DNA of 43,511 nucleotides from Planctomycetota bacterium (GTDB lineage Bacteria; Planctomycetota; UBA1135). The DNA lies in assembly GCA_018671175.1 (NCBI GenBank), contig JABHIE010000008.1, forward strand, positions 1-43,511, read 5' to 3'. The notes under the pieces were generated by a model, which was given only the letters and a program-made list of their open reading frames with translations, was not told the origin of the DNA and did no database searches. A program made the position numbers and the translations under genes. Positions 17,636 to 26,940 of the stretch are shown one piece after another (position 1 is the first letter of the stretch; each line of letters starts with the position of its first letter).

Positions 17636-20040
17636 TGAAACTTCTTTTATTGCTTGCGGCGCTCAGCCCCCTCTCGATGCCTCTCGTTGCACAAGAGCCT
17701 GAATCGACAAACATCGAAGTCAGCTCAATGATGCACTGGGAAAAAAACGGTGAGTTGTTTTACGAATTAATCGACCTCGTTTATCAAGAAGGCGTATTTC
17801 ACATTGTCGCCGACCGGGCCACCCTGCGCTTTGATGCCGCGCTTTATAAAAAGGGGTTGGCGGAAAACAATTCCGTTGCTTCACCTAAGCCACAATCTAA
17901 CTCACCGCTATTAAGCCAGAAAATTCAATCCGCATTGTTTGGCGCGATGGGCACAGTTGGCGTCGACAGCGCGTTGCTGGAAATACTCCTAGAAGATAAT
18001 GTTGTCATCAACGGAGATGGGCTTGATCTCAAGTGTTCTCGTTTTTCACACTTAGTCAAACAAGAGATAACCATACTTTCTGATTGTGATTTAATTTTTG
18101 AAAATGGCGCGCCCAACGGCTGGCCAATGCGCTTGTTGGCAAAAGAGCTCACAGAGTTTCCTGATGGTCGACTTGAGGCAATCGAGGGTCGCAATACAAC
18201 TTGCACACACGAGCCTCCGCATTATTCCATTTCAATGAGTCGCGTGGTGCGTGAGCCGACAACCAGCTCGGGCGGGCCTGAACTATGGAAACCAAGCGGT
18301 ATGCGATTGCGGCTTGGCGGTATTCCCGTGTTGCCTTTGCCCGCATTTGATTTTTCGGAAGGCGAGTCATTCCTTGGTTTAGAACGCATCAAAATATTAT
18401 CGGGTCGCGCCTGGGGAGCCTCTTTGCAGGCCGACATTCAGGGCGACTCGCAACTTTACGGCGGAAAACTAAACTGGGCTTTATCGCCCGCGTTTAGCTC
18501 AAAGCGCGGAGTGCCTCTATTTTTAGACCTTAATTACTCGAAAGAAAATTGGAAAAGTGAGTGGTCGTTGTTTGCCCTTCAAGACCAAGGTGATGACCTG
18601 CATGGCCTCTCAAGCCAGTTTGGGCGCGATTCTGATTTGCGCTTTCGAGCACGGCTTAATAACCGTTTTCAGCTCAGCCAAGATTGGCGATTAGATGCCG
18701 ATATTGCCCTCACTTCTGACCCGCTGGTTGATTTAGAGTTTTTTCTACAAGACTGGATGTTCCAGGATGATGCAGAGACGAATATCCATTTGCGCAATGT
18801 CAGACAAGACTCGTTCTTCTGCGCCGATTTGGTTTCTCGACTAGACAGCGCGGGGTCGGTCCCCCTATCGTATTTTGGCTCACCCACATTCTCGGCACAA
18901 CCCACTCTTGAGGTTTTACCGGCCCTTCGCTTTGAACAATTCGCTGTACCAATAGCAAAAATTCCGGTTGGCGCGCTGGGAGGAAAGGATGGCCTGAGCT
19001 CTCTCCATTTTTCTTGGGGCGCGACGGCAGAATCTCTACAGCTCCGCGATCGTGGGTTTCTTGCGCCTGAGGCCAACCCCGGCTATTGGCCCCCAAGCCC
19101 CACTCGGCGGCTTCAGCATTTATCCACTTGGGCAGAATTTAGTCTTCCACTTTATTGGCGCGGCTTAAGCATCCGCCCCGGCTTCCGTGCGGACACTAAA
19201 GTTTGGAAAGAAAGTACTAATGTTTTTGGGCAAGATTCAAGCCTCTCGCGCGAAGCCTATCTTGATCTTGGCGTCACGGCTCTACGCCAATATGAAGATG
19301 GTTGGCGACATCACCTTCGCCCCACTTTGCGGTTACGCGATCAGCAACTTTCGCGGTCGGCGACAAATCCAATTCCACAATTTAATGGCTTTGAATATGA
19401 AACGCCCGGCCAAGCGGTTGAGCTTGGTTTCCGCCAAAGCTTTTTCGCCCCCTCCCAAGAAACGCCATGGTTCGACTTGCGTATTCAGCGAGCCTGGTAT
19501 CCCGATGAGACAAATGTTTTAATTGATTCGGTTTTCCCTGGGCCCAGAGATGGCGTCGCGATTGACGGCTGGGGCCCGACTGAAGTGCAAGCCTTTTGGC
19601 AACCGCGTCGACCGGGCGAGGCGCTGCGCGGTTTAAGCTGGTGGGGTCGTTTCCGTTTCGGGCCGCAAGATGTTTTAGACGAAAGTTATTCCCAACTTTC
19701 CATTCGCCCAAACGCCCGCACAACTTTTAGTTTTGCTTACCGCGACTATTTAGATTTATATCAACAGGCAACCGTGTCGAGTGCGTGGCGTGCGAGCGAA
19801 ATGCTCTCATTTCGTTTGAGCCAAACCTTTAACCTCATTGGCGACGCGGCGCGCGTTAATCGATTAAGTGCTCAATATTGGGGGCACGATTATATTTTCG
19901 AAGTCGAGCTTTATCTCAACGAAATCAACGGTGACGAAGGCATCTTCTTTAACTTCTCGCCACGATTCTTAGCCGAGCAACACGGCTCGATGGGTCTTCC
20001 TAGAATGGCGAGCGCAAGATACCTGCAAGACACACCATGA
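17635..20040 (+). CDS. lptD: LptD-like outer-membrane LPS assembly protein
   Basis: An 801-residue protein starting with a signal peptide (MKLLLLLAALSPLSMPLVAQ). Residues ~30-170 are an OstA/LptA-like domain ('LEDNVVINGDGLDLKCSRFSH'), followed by a long region of alternating aromatic/polar beta strands with many Trp, Tyr and Phe ('LNWALSPAFSSKRGVPLFLDLNYS'), typical of the LptD barrel. Two Cys pairs in the N-terminal half could form the disulfides seen in LptD. It would insert LPS into the outer leaflet. ATG overlaps the TGA of the preceding gene (ATGA), and the gene overlaps tatA at the other end. Confidence 0.82.
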   Translation: MKLLLLLAALSPLSMPLVAQEPESTNIEVSSMMHWEKNGELFYELIDLVYQEGVFHIVADRATLRFDAALYKKGLAENNSVASPKPQSNSPLLSQKIQSALFGAMGTVGVDSALLEILLEDNVVINGDGLDLKCSRFSHLVKQEITILSDCDLIFENGAPNGWPMRLLAKELTEFPDGRLEAIEGRNTTCTHEPPHYSISMSRVVREPTTSSGGPELWKPSGMRLRLGGIPVLPLPAFDFSEGESFLGLERIKILSGRAWGASLQADIQGDSQLYGGKLNWALSPAFSSKRGVPLFLDLNYSKENWKSEWSLFALQDQGDDLHGLSSQFGRDSDLRFRARLNNRFQLSQDWRLDADIALTSDPLVDLEFFLQDWMFQDDAETNIHLRNVRQDSFFCADLVSRLDSAGSVPLSYFGSPTFSAQPTLEVLPALRFEQFAVPIAKIPVGALGGKDGLSSLHFSWGATAESLQLRDRGFLAPEANPGYWPPSPTRRLQHLSTWAEFSLPLYWRGLSIRPGFRADTKVWKESTNVFGQDSSLSREAYLDLGVTALRQYEDGWRHHLRPTLRLRDQQLSRSATNPIPQFNGFEYETPGQAVELGFRQSFFAPSQETPWFDLRIQRAWYPDETNVLIDSVFPGPRDGVAIDGWGPTEVQAFWQPRRPGEALRGLSWWGRFRFGPQDVLDESYSQLSIRPNARTTFSFAYRDYLDLYQQATVSSAWRASEMLSFRLSQTFNLIGDAARVNRLSAQYWGHDYIFEVELYLNEINGDEGIFFNFSPRFLAEQHGSMGLPRMASARYLQDTP

Positions 20041-20321
20041 CATTTGCATTCTTCGGCTCAGGCGAAATCCTCATCGCGCTCGTTGTTGGCCTCCTCCTTT
20101 TTGGCGGACGGCTCCCTGAGATTGTGAAACAGGTCGCCCGTTATTTTGGTGAGGCCAAGCGCACGATGGCTGATATTCGTCGCGAAACAGGTGTTGATGA
20201 GGTCATCCGCGATATCCGCGCTGATGTTGACCGCGCCGCTGGCCCTGCTCAAAAGCCTCAATCTGAATCTCCTGACTCAGATTCTGCTATTGAGCAAGAT
20301 TCAACCCAAACTGGGCAATAA
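20037..20321 (+). CDS. tatA: Twin-arginine translocase TatA/TatB-family protein
   Basis: A 94-residue protein with the TatA layout: a short N-terminal membrane helix ('GSGEILIALVVGLLLFGG'), the hinge 'GGRLPEIVKQVARYFGEAKR' forming the amphipathic helix, then a charged, disordered tail. The Glu in the helix (GSGEIL) and the FG-LP hinge are conserved in TatA/E. It would form the protein-conducting part of the Tat pathway with TatC, which is not in this window. It overlaps lptD by 4 bases and closes the LPS operon. TatB cannot be fully excluded. Confidence 0.88.
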   Translation: MTFAFFGSGEILIALVVGLLLFGGRLPEIVKQVARYFGEAKRTMADIRRETGVDEVIRDIRADVDRAAGPAQKPQSESPDSDSAIEQDSTQTGQ

Positions 20322-20464
20322 ACCCTACCCCTTTAAGGGCCAAGACTTAGGTGAGGCGCCGCCTTGTTGTGCATTATTCTCAACACGGAGGCTTTTGTGG
20401 GGAAAACTGCTCTAAGCCTTGCATTTGCTAGGGTTTTCGAATAAACAACATCCTGTAAATTGAG

Positions 20465-20484
20465 TTTTCCACAGGTTTTCCACA
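20465..20484 (+). other. Tandem DnaA-box-like sequences
   Basis: Two copies of TTTTCCACA (20465-20473 and 20476-20484), each one base off the TTATCCACA consensus, repeat in the same orientation 11 bases apart. They lie between the convergent tatA and moaB genes, just beyond the moaB stop, about 19 kb from the dnaA-dnaN spacer where the same nonamer also occurs. The rest of the 165-base spacer shows no clear terminator. Confidence 0.4.
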
Positions 20485-20486
20485 TT

Positions 20487-21014
20487 TTACATCCGAGAAA
20501 AGAGTGCTGGAAACGAGCAGGGAAGAGTGCTTGCGTCTAGCTGAGGCAAAATGATGTCTTCGAGAGCGAGGCGGCAAGCTCCGCGTGAGCCAGGCAGGCA
20601 AAACACGAGCATTTTTCCAATTAAACCCGCTGAGGCGCGTGATTGGATACAAGCTGTGGAGATTTCCTGGTACGACAGCATTCGGAAGAGTTCGCCAAAG
20701 CCAGGCAAGGTTTTTGTGTAAAGCGGCTCAACGGCTTCGGGTGTGACATCTCTTGCTGTGACTCCTGTGCCACCTGTGACCAAAACGGCTTGGAAATCGC
20801 CGTCTGAAGACCATGCTATAAGCTTTTCTTGAATCGCCGCGACCTCATCTTTCACAATGGAGCGATCTTTGACTTGGTGGCCGGTGGTTTCAAGCACGGC
20901 AGTTAAGTATTGCCCCGAAGTGTCGGTCTCAAGAGTGCGAGTATCTGAGACAACCAAAATTCCGATTTGCAGTTTTTGGAATTCAGCCGGTTCGTGATGA
21001 TGTGCGTGTTTCAT
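20487..21014 (-). CDS. moaB: Molybdenum cofactor biosynthesis protein MoaB/MogA family
   Basis: A 175-residue MoCF-domain protein. The molybdopterin-binding signatures are 'GILVVSDTRTLETDTSG' and 'AVLVTGGTGVTARDVTPEAV' (GGTG), followed by 'RMLSYQEISTACIQSRASAG' and 'CLPGSRGACRLAL' (PGS). It would adenylylate molybdopterin during molybdenum or tungsten cofactor synthesis. The N-terminus is His-rich (MKHAHHHEP). It is the last gene of the minus-strand run, 2 bases after the beta-CASP gene; no other moa/moe genes are nearby. Confidence 0.93.
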   Translation of the reverse strand: MKHAHHHEPAEFQKLQIGILVVSDTRTLETDTSGQYLTAVLETTGHQVKDRSIVKDEVAAIQEKLIAWSSDGDFQAVLVTGGTGVTARDVTPEAVEPLYTKTLPGFGELFRMLSYQEISTACIQSRASAGLIGKMLVFCLPGSRGACRLALEDIILPQLDASTLPCSFPALFSRM

Positions 21015-21016
21015 GA

Positions 21017-22453
21017 TTAAATGCGGAATGCTTGTTGCTCAACGGGCTCTTCAATCCGCTCGAAGCCAGCTTGTTTTAGATTTTTTGAAAGTGGACGGCG
21101 CTGCCCATCCTCGCCGTGAACGAGAAATAGAATTTTGGCGTGCTTGGCGAGTGGCTTCAAGGCGCGCAATAAATCTTGCTGATCAGCATGTGCCGAAAAA
21201 CCATCCATTGTGGTTAATCGCGCGCCCACCTGATAGTGCTCGCCCAGGATGGAAACCTCTTTCGCCCCTTCGGCCAAGCGACGGCCAAGAGTGTGCTCGG
21301 CTTGAAACCCAACGACCAACAACTCGGTGTTGGGGCTGCCAATCCAATTCGCAAGATGGTGCAAAATGCGACCCGTTTCCATCATGCCCGAGGCTGACAA
21401 AACAATCATTGGCCCTGGATGACTATTCAACAACTTGCTCTCACCAACCGACTCCGTAAATCGCACGCCTGGGCACAAACTTTGCGCGCGTCCATCAATA
21501 CATTCAAGTTGCTCAAGGGCTTCGTCATCGTAATACCGACAATAATTTTTCACAATCGATGTCGCCGCCGTCGCAAGTGGGCTGTCGACAATCACCGGCA
21601 CTTTAGGCGCGGCACCCGATTCAAAAACACGACCCAGTTCATAAAGGATGTTTTGCGTACGCCCTACCGCAAAAGCAGGAATCAATAAACGACCTCGCCC
21701 TCGCGCGACGAGCCGCTTCACCGCATCGGCTAATTCTTGCTGCATATCAGCAAAGCCCGGATGAGTTTTTCCGCCATATGTGCTTTCCGAAATAATGATA
21801 TCAGCTTGCACGAAAGGCTCTGGATCGCGCAGTAAGGGAAGCCCCGATCGACCGTAATCGCCGGTGAAAACAATGCGGCGCATCTCGCCATCTTCGGTCG
21901 CCTCAACCTCGACCCAAGCCGAGCCAAGAATGTGCCCCGCTTCATGAAATCGCGCGCGCACACCATCAAGAACCGCAAACCATTCGCCATAACGATGGGA
22001 TAAAAACCGACTGAGTGTTTCATCGACATCTTCGTCGAGATAAAGCGGCATAACCTCGGCGTTTGTCGGCGGCGCATTTCCTTTTCTCGACCCGCGAACT
22101 TTATTACGCATGCGTTTCTTGTTTAGGAATTCAGCGTCCTTGGACAAAATGTGTGCGCAGTCATGCAGTAAAATCGTGCACAAATCACGCGTACCGTGAG
22201 TCGCGTGAATGGTTCCATGAAACCCCTCGCGCACAAGCATGGGTAATTTGCCAGAGTGGTCAATGTGCGCATGAGACTGAATGACGGCATCGACTTTGCT
22301 GGCATCAAAATGAAAGTTAGCGTTTCGCTGGTAGCTTTCATTGCGACGGCCCTGAAAGAGCCCGCAGTCAAGTAACACCTGGCGGCCATTCACGCACAGC
22401 ATATGACAAGATCCTGTCACTCCACGCGCTGCGCCAAAAAACCTAATCTCCAT
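21017..22453 (-). CDS. Metallo-beta-lactamase/beta-CASP RNase-like protein
   Basis: A 478-residue protein of the CPSF73-like family. The zinc motif is 'IQSHAHIDHSGKLPMLV' (HxHxDH), with further ligands in 'HEAGHILGSAWVEVE' and 'FTGDYGRSGLPLL', and the beta-CASP motifs are 'LIPAFAVGRTQNILYELG', 'IVLSASGMMETGRILHHL' and 'FSAHADQQDLLRAL'. Such enzymes are cytoplasmic RNA endo/exonucleases. The start overlaps the end of the RNase HIII gene by 11 bases. Confidence 0.93.
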   Translation of the reverse strand: MEIRFFGAARGVTGSCHMLCVNGRQVLLDCGLFQGRRNESYQRNANFHFDASKVDAVIQSHAHIDHSGKLPMLVREGFHGTIHATHGTRDLCTILLHDCAHILSKDAEFLNKKRMRNKVRGSRKGNAPPTNAEVMPLYLDEDVDETLSRFLSHRYGEWFAVLDGVRARFHEAGHILGSAWVEVEATEDGEMRRIVFTGDYGRSGLPLLRDPEPFVQADIIISESTYGGKTHPGFADMQQELADAVKRLVARGRGRLLIPAFAVGRTQNILYELGRVFESGAAPKVPVIVDSPLATAATSIVKNYCRYYDDEALEQLECIDGRAQSLCPGVRFTESVGESKLLNSHPGPMIVLSASGMMETGRILHHLANWIGSPNTELLVVGFQAEHTLGRRLAEGAKEVSILGEHYQVGARLTTMDGFSAHADQQDLLRALKPLAKHAKILFLVHGEDGQRRPLSKNLKQAGFERIEEPVEQQAFRI

Positions 22454-23384
22454 AGCGCGCCACTTGTTTTTTTACATTTGAAAAATGTTGTTTCACCGCC
22501 TTTGGCAAAGATTGGCTTCCGTGAATCGAAAGAAACTTTCGCAAGGCGGGCGGCACGGGAGAGCCGCTGCCCAAAGGTATGGACATCGCCAGGGAAACAC
22601 TCATTTCAGCTCGTTGCGTCAAAAAAGCATCGCGCGCTAAAACGGACGCTGCTGCCACGGCGGGATGCGCTTCTGCTCGCGGCACTTCAAAAACCTCTAG
22701 GCTTGGGTCACTCTCTGCAAGCCGCAAGCGAACCGGGCAGCGTGGGCTAAATCGATCAATAATTGCGTATTTAGCAGCAGCCTCTTTTTGCAAATCATGG
22801 AGAGCGGCGGCATGAAGCACTGTGAGCAATTGGTTTACATTGCTTCCGTTTTCAGCGTGCTGCCGGTTGTATTGCGCGGCGGTCAAAACACGCTCTTGGA
22901 ATGGAAACTCTTTCCTGATCCAAGTGGCCAAAACCTGAATACGACGGTCGGCAATTTTTTTAGAATCGGTAACGCCAGCTTCTGCAAGCAACTTTGCGCT
23001 GACCTCGTCAACATAAACAGCGGCAACTGTTATCCCTCCGAAAGTGTCGCCCTTGCCGGCTTCATCAGAGCCGATAGCTGGAAGCGCAGAAACAAAATCA
23101 GCCGTGGGCTCCTTGGGTGCGGCAGCTTCCTTTTCCTTTTTTTCGACCAAAGATGAGGCCACGCCCCCGGCCATCAAAAACCGTGGCTCGAAAGCATCAG
23201 CACCTTTTCCTTGGACAACCAACTTGCCCGATTGATAGCAATTAATCACCATGCCGTCTCCTCGTGCTTGGAAATGCGCGTAAGCTAAATCGCGGAATTC
23301 AAAGTCGTTTTCTCGCAGCCGTTTTTCCAGTTGAGTGGCGGCGGCGGCATCGATTTTCCATACAAATGTATTAGCGGCACTCAT
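22443..23384 (-). CDS. rnhC: Ribonuclease HIII
   Basis: A 313-residue protein. An N-terminal TBP-like substrate-binding domain of about 90 residues ('FEFRDLAYAHFQARGDGMVINCYQSGKLVVQGKG') precedes the catalytic domain, whose first block 'AIGSDEAGKGDTFGGITVAAVYVD' carries the acidic DEAGKGD active site typical of HIII rather than HII. A further acidic/His block is 'EVPRAEAHPAVAAASVLARDAFL'. It removes RNA from RNA/DNA hybrids. The start is set at ATG 23384 ('MSAANTFVWKID'), because the longer open frame to 23480 lies over the acyltransferase gene. Start overlaps the acyltransferase stop by 14 bases. Confidence 0.93.
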   Translation of the reverse strand: MSAANTFVWKIDAAAATQLEKRLRENDFEFRDLAYAHFQARGDGMVINCYQSGKLVVQGKGADAFEPRFLMAGGVASSLVEKKEKEAAAPKEPTADFVSALPAIGSDEAGKGDTFGGITVAAVYVDEVSAKLLAEAGVTDSKKIADRRIQVLATWIRKEFPFQERVLTAAQYNRQHAENGSNVNQLLTVLHAAALHDLQKEAAAKYAIIDRFSPRCPVRLRLAESDPSLEVFEVPRAEAHPAVAAASVLARDAFLTQRAEMSVSLAMSIPLGSGSPVPPALRKFLSIHGSQSLPKAVKQHFSNVKKQVARYGD

Positions 23385-24066
23385 TGTCAGCCTCCAATTC
23401 AACGGCTCGCAAAGCCTGGATGCAACGCTCACGCGTGGCTTCAAAAGAGGTTGCCGTCGCAAGGTCGTTTGCGCTGACAAAGATTGGTGGGCCGTAAACC
23501 AAAACTACTTTTGAAAAGGGTTTCGGAATCATCATGCGATCCCACGAACCCATGCGCCAAGCGCGATTCGCCCCATAACCGTTTGGCAATAAAGGCCGGT
23601 CAATGGCAACAGCAAGTTTAAGCGCGCCGGGGGCAAATGAATGTCGAGGCCCGCGAGGCCCATCTGGAGTTAACGCATAACCATATGGGCTGCGTTTCAT
23701 TTCAACCATCTCTCTCAGCGCTTCGCGGCCACCCTTGCTGGATGAACCACGCACAGTTTCAAGCCCAAGTTTTTTTGTGATACGCGCGATAACTTCGCCG
23801 TCGTGATGATGACTAATTAATGCACGCACGGGCTGGCCTCGGTGTAGCAGCAGCGAGGTGGGAACATGCTCGTGCCAGACAATCCAGATCGGCAAGCCCG
23901 CTTTCGTTTGAGCGGCATCACGATTTGCCTGGCCTACAATTTGAACACGCCAAGTCGTTGCCAGCAATCGAAGCGCTGTCGTCCCCACCCATTCGGCCAA
24001 GAGCTGAATCAACCAGCGGCGGAAGCGTTTGCGAAAAGTCGGCGGTGGTTTTGTGGCTTGGGTCAA
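23371..24066 (-). CDS. DUF374 lysophospholipid/lipid A-type acyltransferase
   Basis: A 231-residue DUF374 protein. The motifs seen are 'PIWIVWHEHVPTSLLLHRGQPV' (the HEH equivalent of HxxxxD), 'ETVRGSSSKGGREALREMVE', and 'ALTPDGPRGPRHSFAPGALKLA', all characteristic of this family, which is related to LpxL/HtrB-type acyltransferases acting on lipid A or similar lipids at the inner membrane. An N-terminal basic, amphipathic segment may attach it to the membrane. The only usable start is TTG (24064-24066), since the in-frame TAG of the upstream gene lies four codons above. It belongs to the same minus-strand run as RNase HIII. Confidence 0.88.
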   Translation of the reverse strand: MTQATKPPPTFRKRFRRWLIQLLAEWVGTTALRLLATTWRVQIVGQANRDAAQTKAGLPIWIVWHEHVPTSLLLHRGQPVRALISHHHDGEVIARITKKLGLETVRGSSSKGGREALREMVEMKRSPYGYALTPDGPRGPRHSFAPGALKLAVAIDRPLLPNGYGANRAWRMGSWDRMMIPKPFSKVVLVYGPPIFVSANDLATATSFEATRERCIQALRAVELEADNECR

Positions 24067-24078
24067 GGCAGGAGCGGT

Positions 24079-25011
24079 CTAAGGTGACTGGCTAGGCTCA
24101 TCTTCGTCAAACGGCGACTCGGTTTCCACCAAGGCCTCTTCTTGCCGCCACTTTTCTTCCATTGCCAGGCGTTTGCGGCGACGCGCTCGTCTCACAAAGG
24201 GGTATCCGATCAGCAAGCCAAGCGCCATCCAAAGAAAAAATCTCGGCTCGCCATCACTCATGATGGAGTGGAACGAAGAGAGCTCTTTGCGCAAATCTGC
24301 TTCGTGCGTGACGACAGATAGCCCAGTAAGCGTTAAAAGCGCTTCGTCGAGCGTCGCGCCGAGCTTCATTTCGTGCAATAGTTTGGCGGGCATATCTCTG
24401 CCGTAGAGGCGGATGAGCCGCGAAACCATGCGGTAGCCGAGCGCGTAGCCCTCTGCCGCGCCCGCGACATCTGAGCTAAAGGCAGAGCGGTATTTTGACA
24501 GGGGTGCCAAATCACCCGTAAACGAGCGCCAAGAAATCGAAACACCCACCCGGCGCAAGAGGATGTCTTCCGCAAAAAATTGCGCAACACCCTCGTGAAA
24601 CCAGGCTGGAATGCGGCGATAAACCGCTGGCCCAAGACCACTCATCGCATAATGCGCCATTTCGTGCCGCAGAGTGTTGCGTAAAGGTGTCTGACTTTGC
24701 GCCTGATTTACAGCCAGCAAAATACGCGACTCTGCCGGAAGGGTTACTGCGGCATACCATTCCGGGACGGATGGCTTACCCATGGCTACCGCCATGTCAT
24801 CGCGATCCGCCATCCACTCTAGGAGACCCTTTCCGGGAAGTGGTTGAAGTTGAAGCCAACCCAGGGCTTCTTGATAATCTTGGTCTGCTAGAGCTACAAG
24901 CGGGACAACCCGTGGCAACAAAGCCTCAGGAGATGCCCAGGAAAAATGCTCTGTGTCTCCGGTCACGGATTGCTGCAAAGCAATCAAGCATGAAAGGAAA
25001 GCCAAAAACAT
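24079..25011 (-). CDS. Membrane-anchored gluzincin-like metallopeptidase (peptidase MA-like)
   Basis: A 310-residue protein with an N-terminal signal/anchor (MFLAFLSCLIALQQSVTG). The zinc motif HEMAH occurs in 'LRHEMAHYAMSGLGPAVY', and the third Glu ligand is in 'IPAWFHEGVAQFFAED' about 20 residues later, the HExxH...E pattern of gluzincins. A C-terminal hydrophobic helix ('FFLWMALGLLIGYPFVRRARRRKR') with a basic cap anchors it, leaving a short cytoplasmic tail. So the catalytic domain faces outside the cytoplasm. The substrate is unknown; catalytic residues appear intact. Starts 7 bases after the upstream lipoprotein gene. Confidence 0.82.
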   Translation of the reverse strand: MFLAFLSCLIALQQSVTGDTEHFSWASPEALLPRVVPLVALADQDYQEALGWLQLQPLPGKGLLEWMADRDDMAVAMGKPSVPEWYAAVTLPAESRILLAVNQAQSQTPLRNTLRHEMAHYAMSGLGPAVYRRIPAWFHEGVAQFFAEDILLRRVGVSISWRSFTGDLAPLSKYRSAFSSDVAGAAEGYALGYRMVSRLIRLYGRDMPAKLLHEMKLGATLDEALLTLTGLSVVTHEADLRKELSSFHSIMSDGEPRFFLWMALGLLIGYPFVRRARRRKRLAMEEKWRQEEALVETESPFDEDEPSQSP

Positions 25012-25018
25012 CTATTTT

Positions 25019-26827
25019 TTAAAACTCTAACTCGGACGATTTACTTGAAAAAATCGGAATCGTTTGCCCGGTCGAATCTTCGACAATCTGAATGCCGAGC
25101 GGAGCAGCGCCAATCAAGAAACCCGCAAAAAACGGAATGTCAGCCAAGGCGAAGTTGCTTTCGTAACGAACTCGCAAACGAGTTGGCTCAACAACGACTG
25201 TCGTATGGGCCGGTCGCATCTCTGCAACCAATATTTGCAGGTTCGGGATGTTAGCCAAGTCAAACGGGAGATCGTCGCCAAACCCACCCGCGCCACCCGC
25301 ATTTTTGGCCGTGGCGGTTAATACACCCATACCCATTTGAGCCAAACCCAAAAGCTGTTTAAATTGGGGTTGCCAGTTTTCCCAGAGCGCAAGATTTGCG
25401 CCTTTGGGAATCGAGGCAAAAAAGTCTTCGGCATCATCATGGCTAAGGATGTTTCGGTTAAGGGGTTTGATTTTTTCACGAAGGGCTTTTTTAACTCCGG
25501 CGACATCCCAGCCGAGAAGGAACCAGCCGTCAGGGTGCAGGGCAATTGTGGGCTCAAGCGTAATTTTCATGCCGCCCATCTGGGGGATGGAATCACTTAG
25601 CCCAATGTATGAAAAATATGCCGGACCGGCCCTGTCAACCATCTTTCCGTTCTCATCTTTTACACGCAACTTAAGCCGCTTTGCCCGAATCAAGGGCATT
25701 GCAGAGACTTTATCAATATTGCTCGGGTGCGCTAAAACATAACGCATCATCTTTTCGAACTCAGGATTGACCGTTTCGAAATTAGATACTTCAAAAGCTA
25801 AGAAACCCGTTGGGGTCATTCCTTTCGAGCGAGACCAGCCCCAATAATTGCTGCCAAGCCCGGAAAATAATGTTTCTAAATCAATCCCCTCAAGCTCTGT
25901 TTCGTTTTCTAAAAAGTGGTCGCGAAACAATTTAGCTACTTGGAAGTTGCCGACGATAGCTGTCTCGGCGTTACTTGGAATATACTTCAACAAATCAGGA
26001 TTGGCCACGCCAAAATAATCAACCCACTCGGGCTTGGCCGCTTTGAGAAACCGCATCGAAAATTCGGCTGTACTGGCACCAGATTCGGACCACCCCGAGA
26101 AGGCGTGTAAAGAAGACAAGCCAACGATAGCAGGGTCGAGGCCTGGCTGTTGTTGCGATGCGGCTTCAAGCACATTCAGCCACACCATTACTGGCGCAGA
26201 TGCGTTTTGATTGATTCGCCAATCTGCACGAAAACTCTCAAGCGATGTCAAGCTCGCGCCTGTTTCAACCATTTCACCTCGAGTGAAATGAAGTGCACTT
26301 CCGTTAAGTGCAACATGAAAGTCGTCGCCAAATTCGCCGCGAGCTTCCATTTTTGAAAAGTATTCAAATAACTGTTGAGCCGATTTTTCGGAATGCAAAA
26401 CAAACTCAACAATGAAAAAAGGCCTTTCGCCGTGAGCGTAGCCACCAGAAATTAAATCATAGGTCGACCACTTTAAAAACTCTTTGCCCAAACCCTCGGA
26501 ACTAAGCTGATCTTGTATTTCCATCCAGGCCTCTTGATTCGCGACAGTCGCCTCAGCAAAGAAACGCTGCATTTTTGATTGCGACCAAGTGCGCCCCAAA
26601 AAACCACTCTGACCGACGGTTCGAATTTTGTCGAAATCGGTAATCGAAAAAAAGGCTGTTGTGTTGTCTGGTAGACGCTCGGCCAAACCAGGAAAAACAA
26701 GCGGGGCCTCTATTGCGGCAACTTCTGCCACAGGCGTCTCGCTAGAACTAGTGCCTGAGCTGGCCGACTCTTGAGAACACGAGGAAATGGAAAGAAAAAG
26801 AGTGAGGCTTAGCAGGAGAATTTTCAT
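25019..26827 (-). CDS. Large exported lipoprotein of unknown function
   Basis: A 602-residue protein. The start is set at ATG 26827 because it gives a textbook lipoprotein signal (MKILLLSLTLFLSISSCSQE, lipobox SISSC); the frame is open further up to 26878, but that stretch is unlike a signal. After the Cys, a Ser-rich linker precedes an aromatic- and acidic-rich globular region with two roughly similar halves ('FPGLAERLPDNTTAFFSITDFDKIRTVGQSGF' and 'FGVANPDLLKYIPSNAETAIVGNFQVAKLF'), similar in style to DUF3352-type proteins, but I cannot assign a family. First gene of the minus-strand run ending at moaB; the 113-base spacer to the divergent gene should hold both promoters. Confidence 0.72.
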   Translation of the reverse strand: MKILLLSLTLFLSISSCSQESASSGTSSSETPVAEVAAIEAPLVFPGLAERLPDNTTAFFSITDFDKIRTVGQSGFLGRTWSQSKMQRFFAEATVANQEAWMEIQDQLSSEGLGKEFLKWSTYDLISGGYAHGERPFFIVEFVLHSEKSAQQLFEYFSKMEARGEFGDDFHVALNGSALHFTRGEMVETGASLTSLESFRADWRINQNASAPVMVWLNVLEAASQQQPGLDPAIVGLSSLHAFSGWSESGASTAEFSMRFLKAAKPEWVDYFGVANPDLLKYIPSNAETAIVGNFQVAKLFRDHFLENETELEGIDLETLFSGLGSNYWGWSRSKGMTPTGFLAFEVSNFETVNPEFEKMMRYVLAHPSNIDKVSAMPLIRAKRLKLRVKDENGKMVDRAGPAYFSYIGLSDSIPQMGGMKITLEPTIALHPDGWFLLGWDVAGVKKALREKIKPLNRNILSHDDAEDFFASIPKGANLALWENWQPQFKQLLGLAQMGMGVLTATAKNAGGAGGFGDDLPFDLANIPNLQILVAEMRPAHTTVVVEPTRLRVRYESNFALADIPFFAGFLIGAAPLGIQIVEDSTGQTIPIFSSKSSELEF

Positions 26828-26940
26828 GGCTTTTCCGAAGTAATCGGGGACATACTTTACGAACAACGAGCAAATCATTGAGGGTTTTTTAGGATAAGGA
26901 TAAACTTAGCCCTCGGGCTTTTCTAAGCCCCTGCAAAACT

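Noticed and set aside
22480-22500. A second parS-like sequence (TTGTTTCACC)
   Set aside because: Only the left half matches; the palindrome is not completed.
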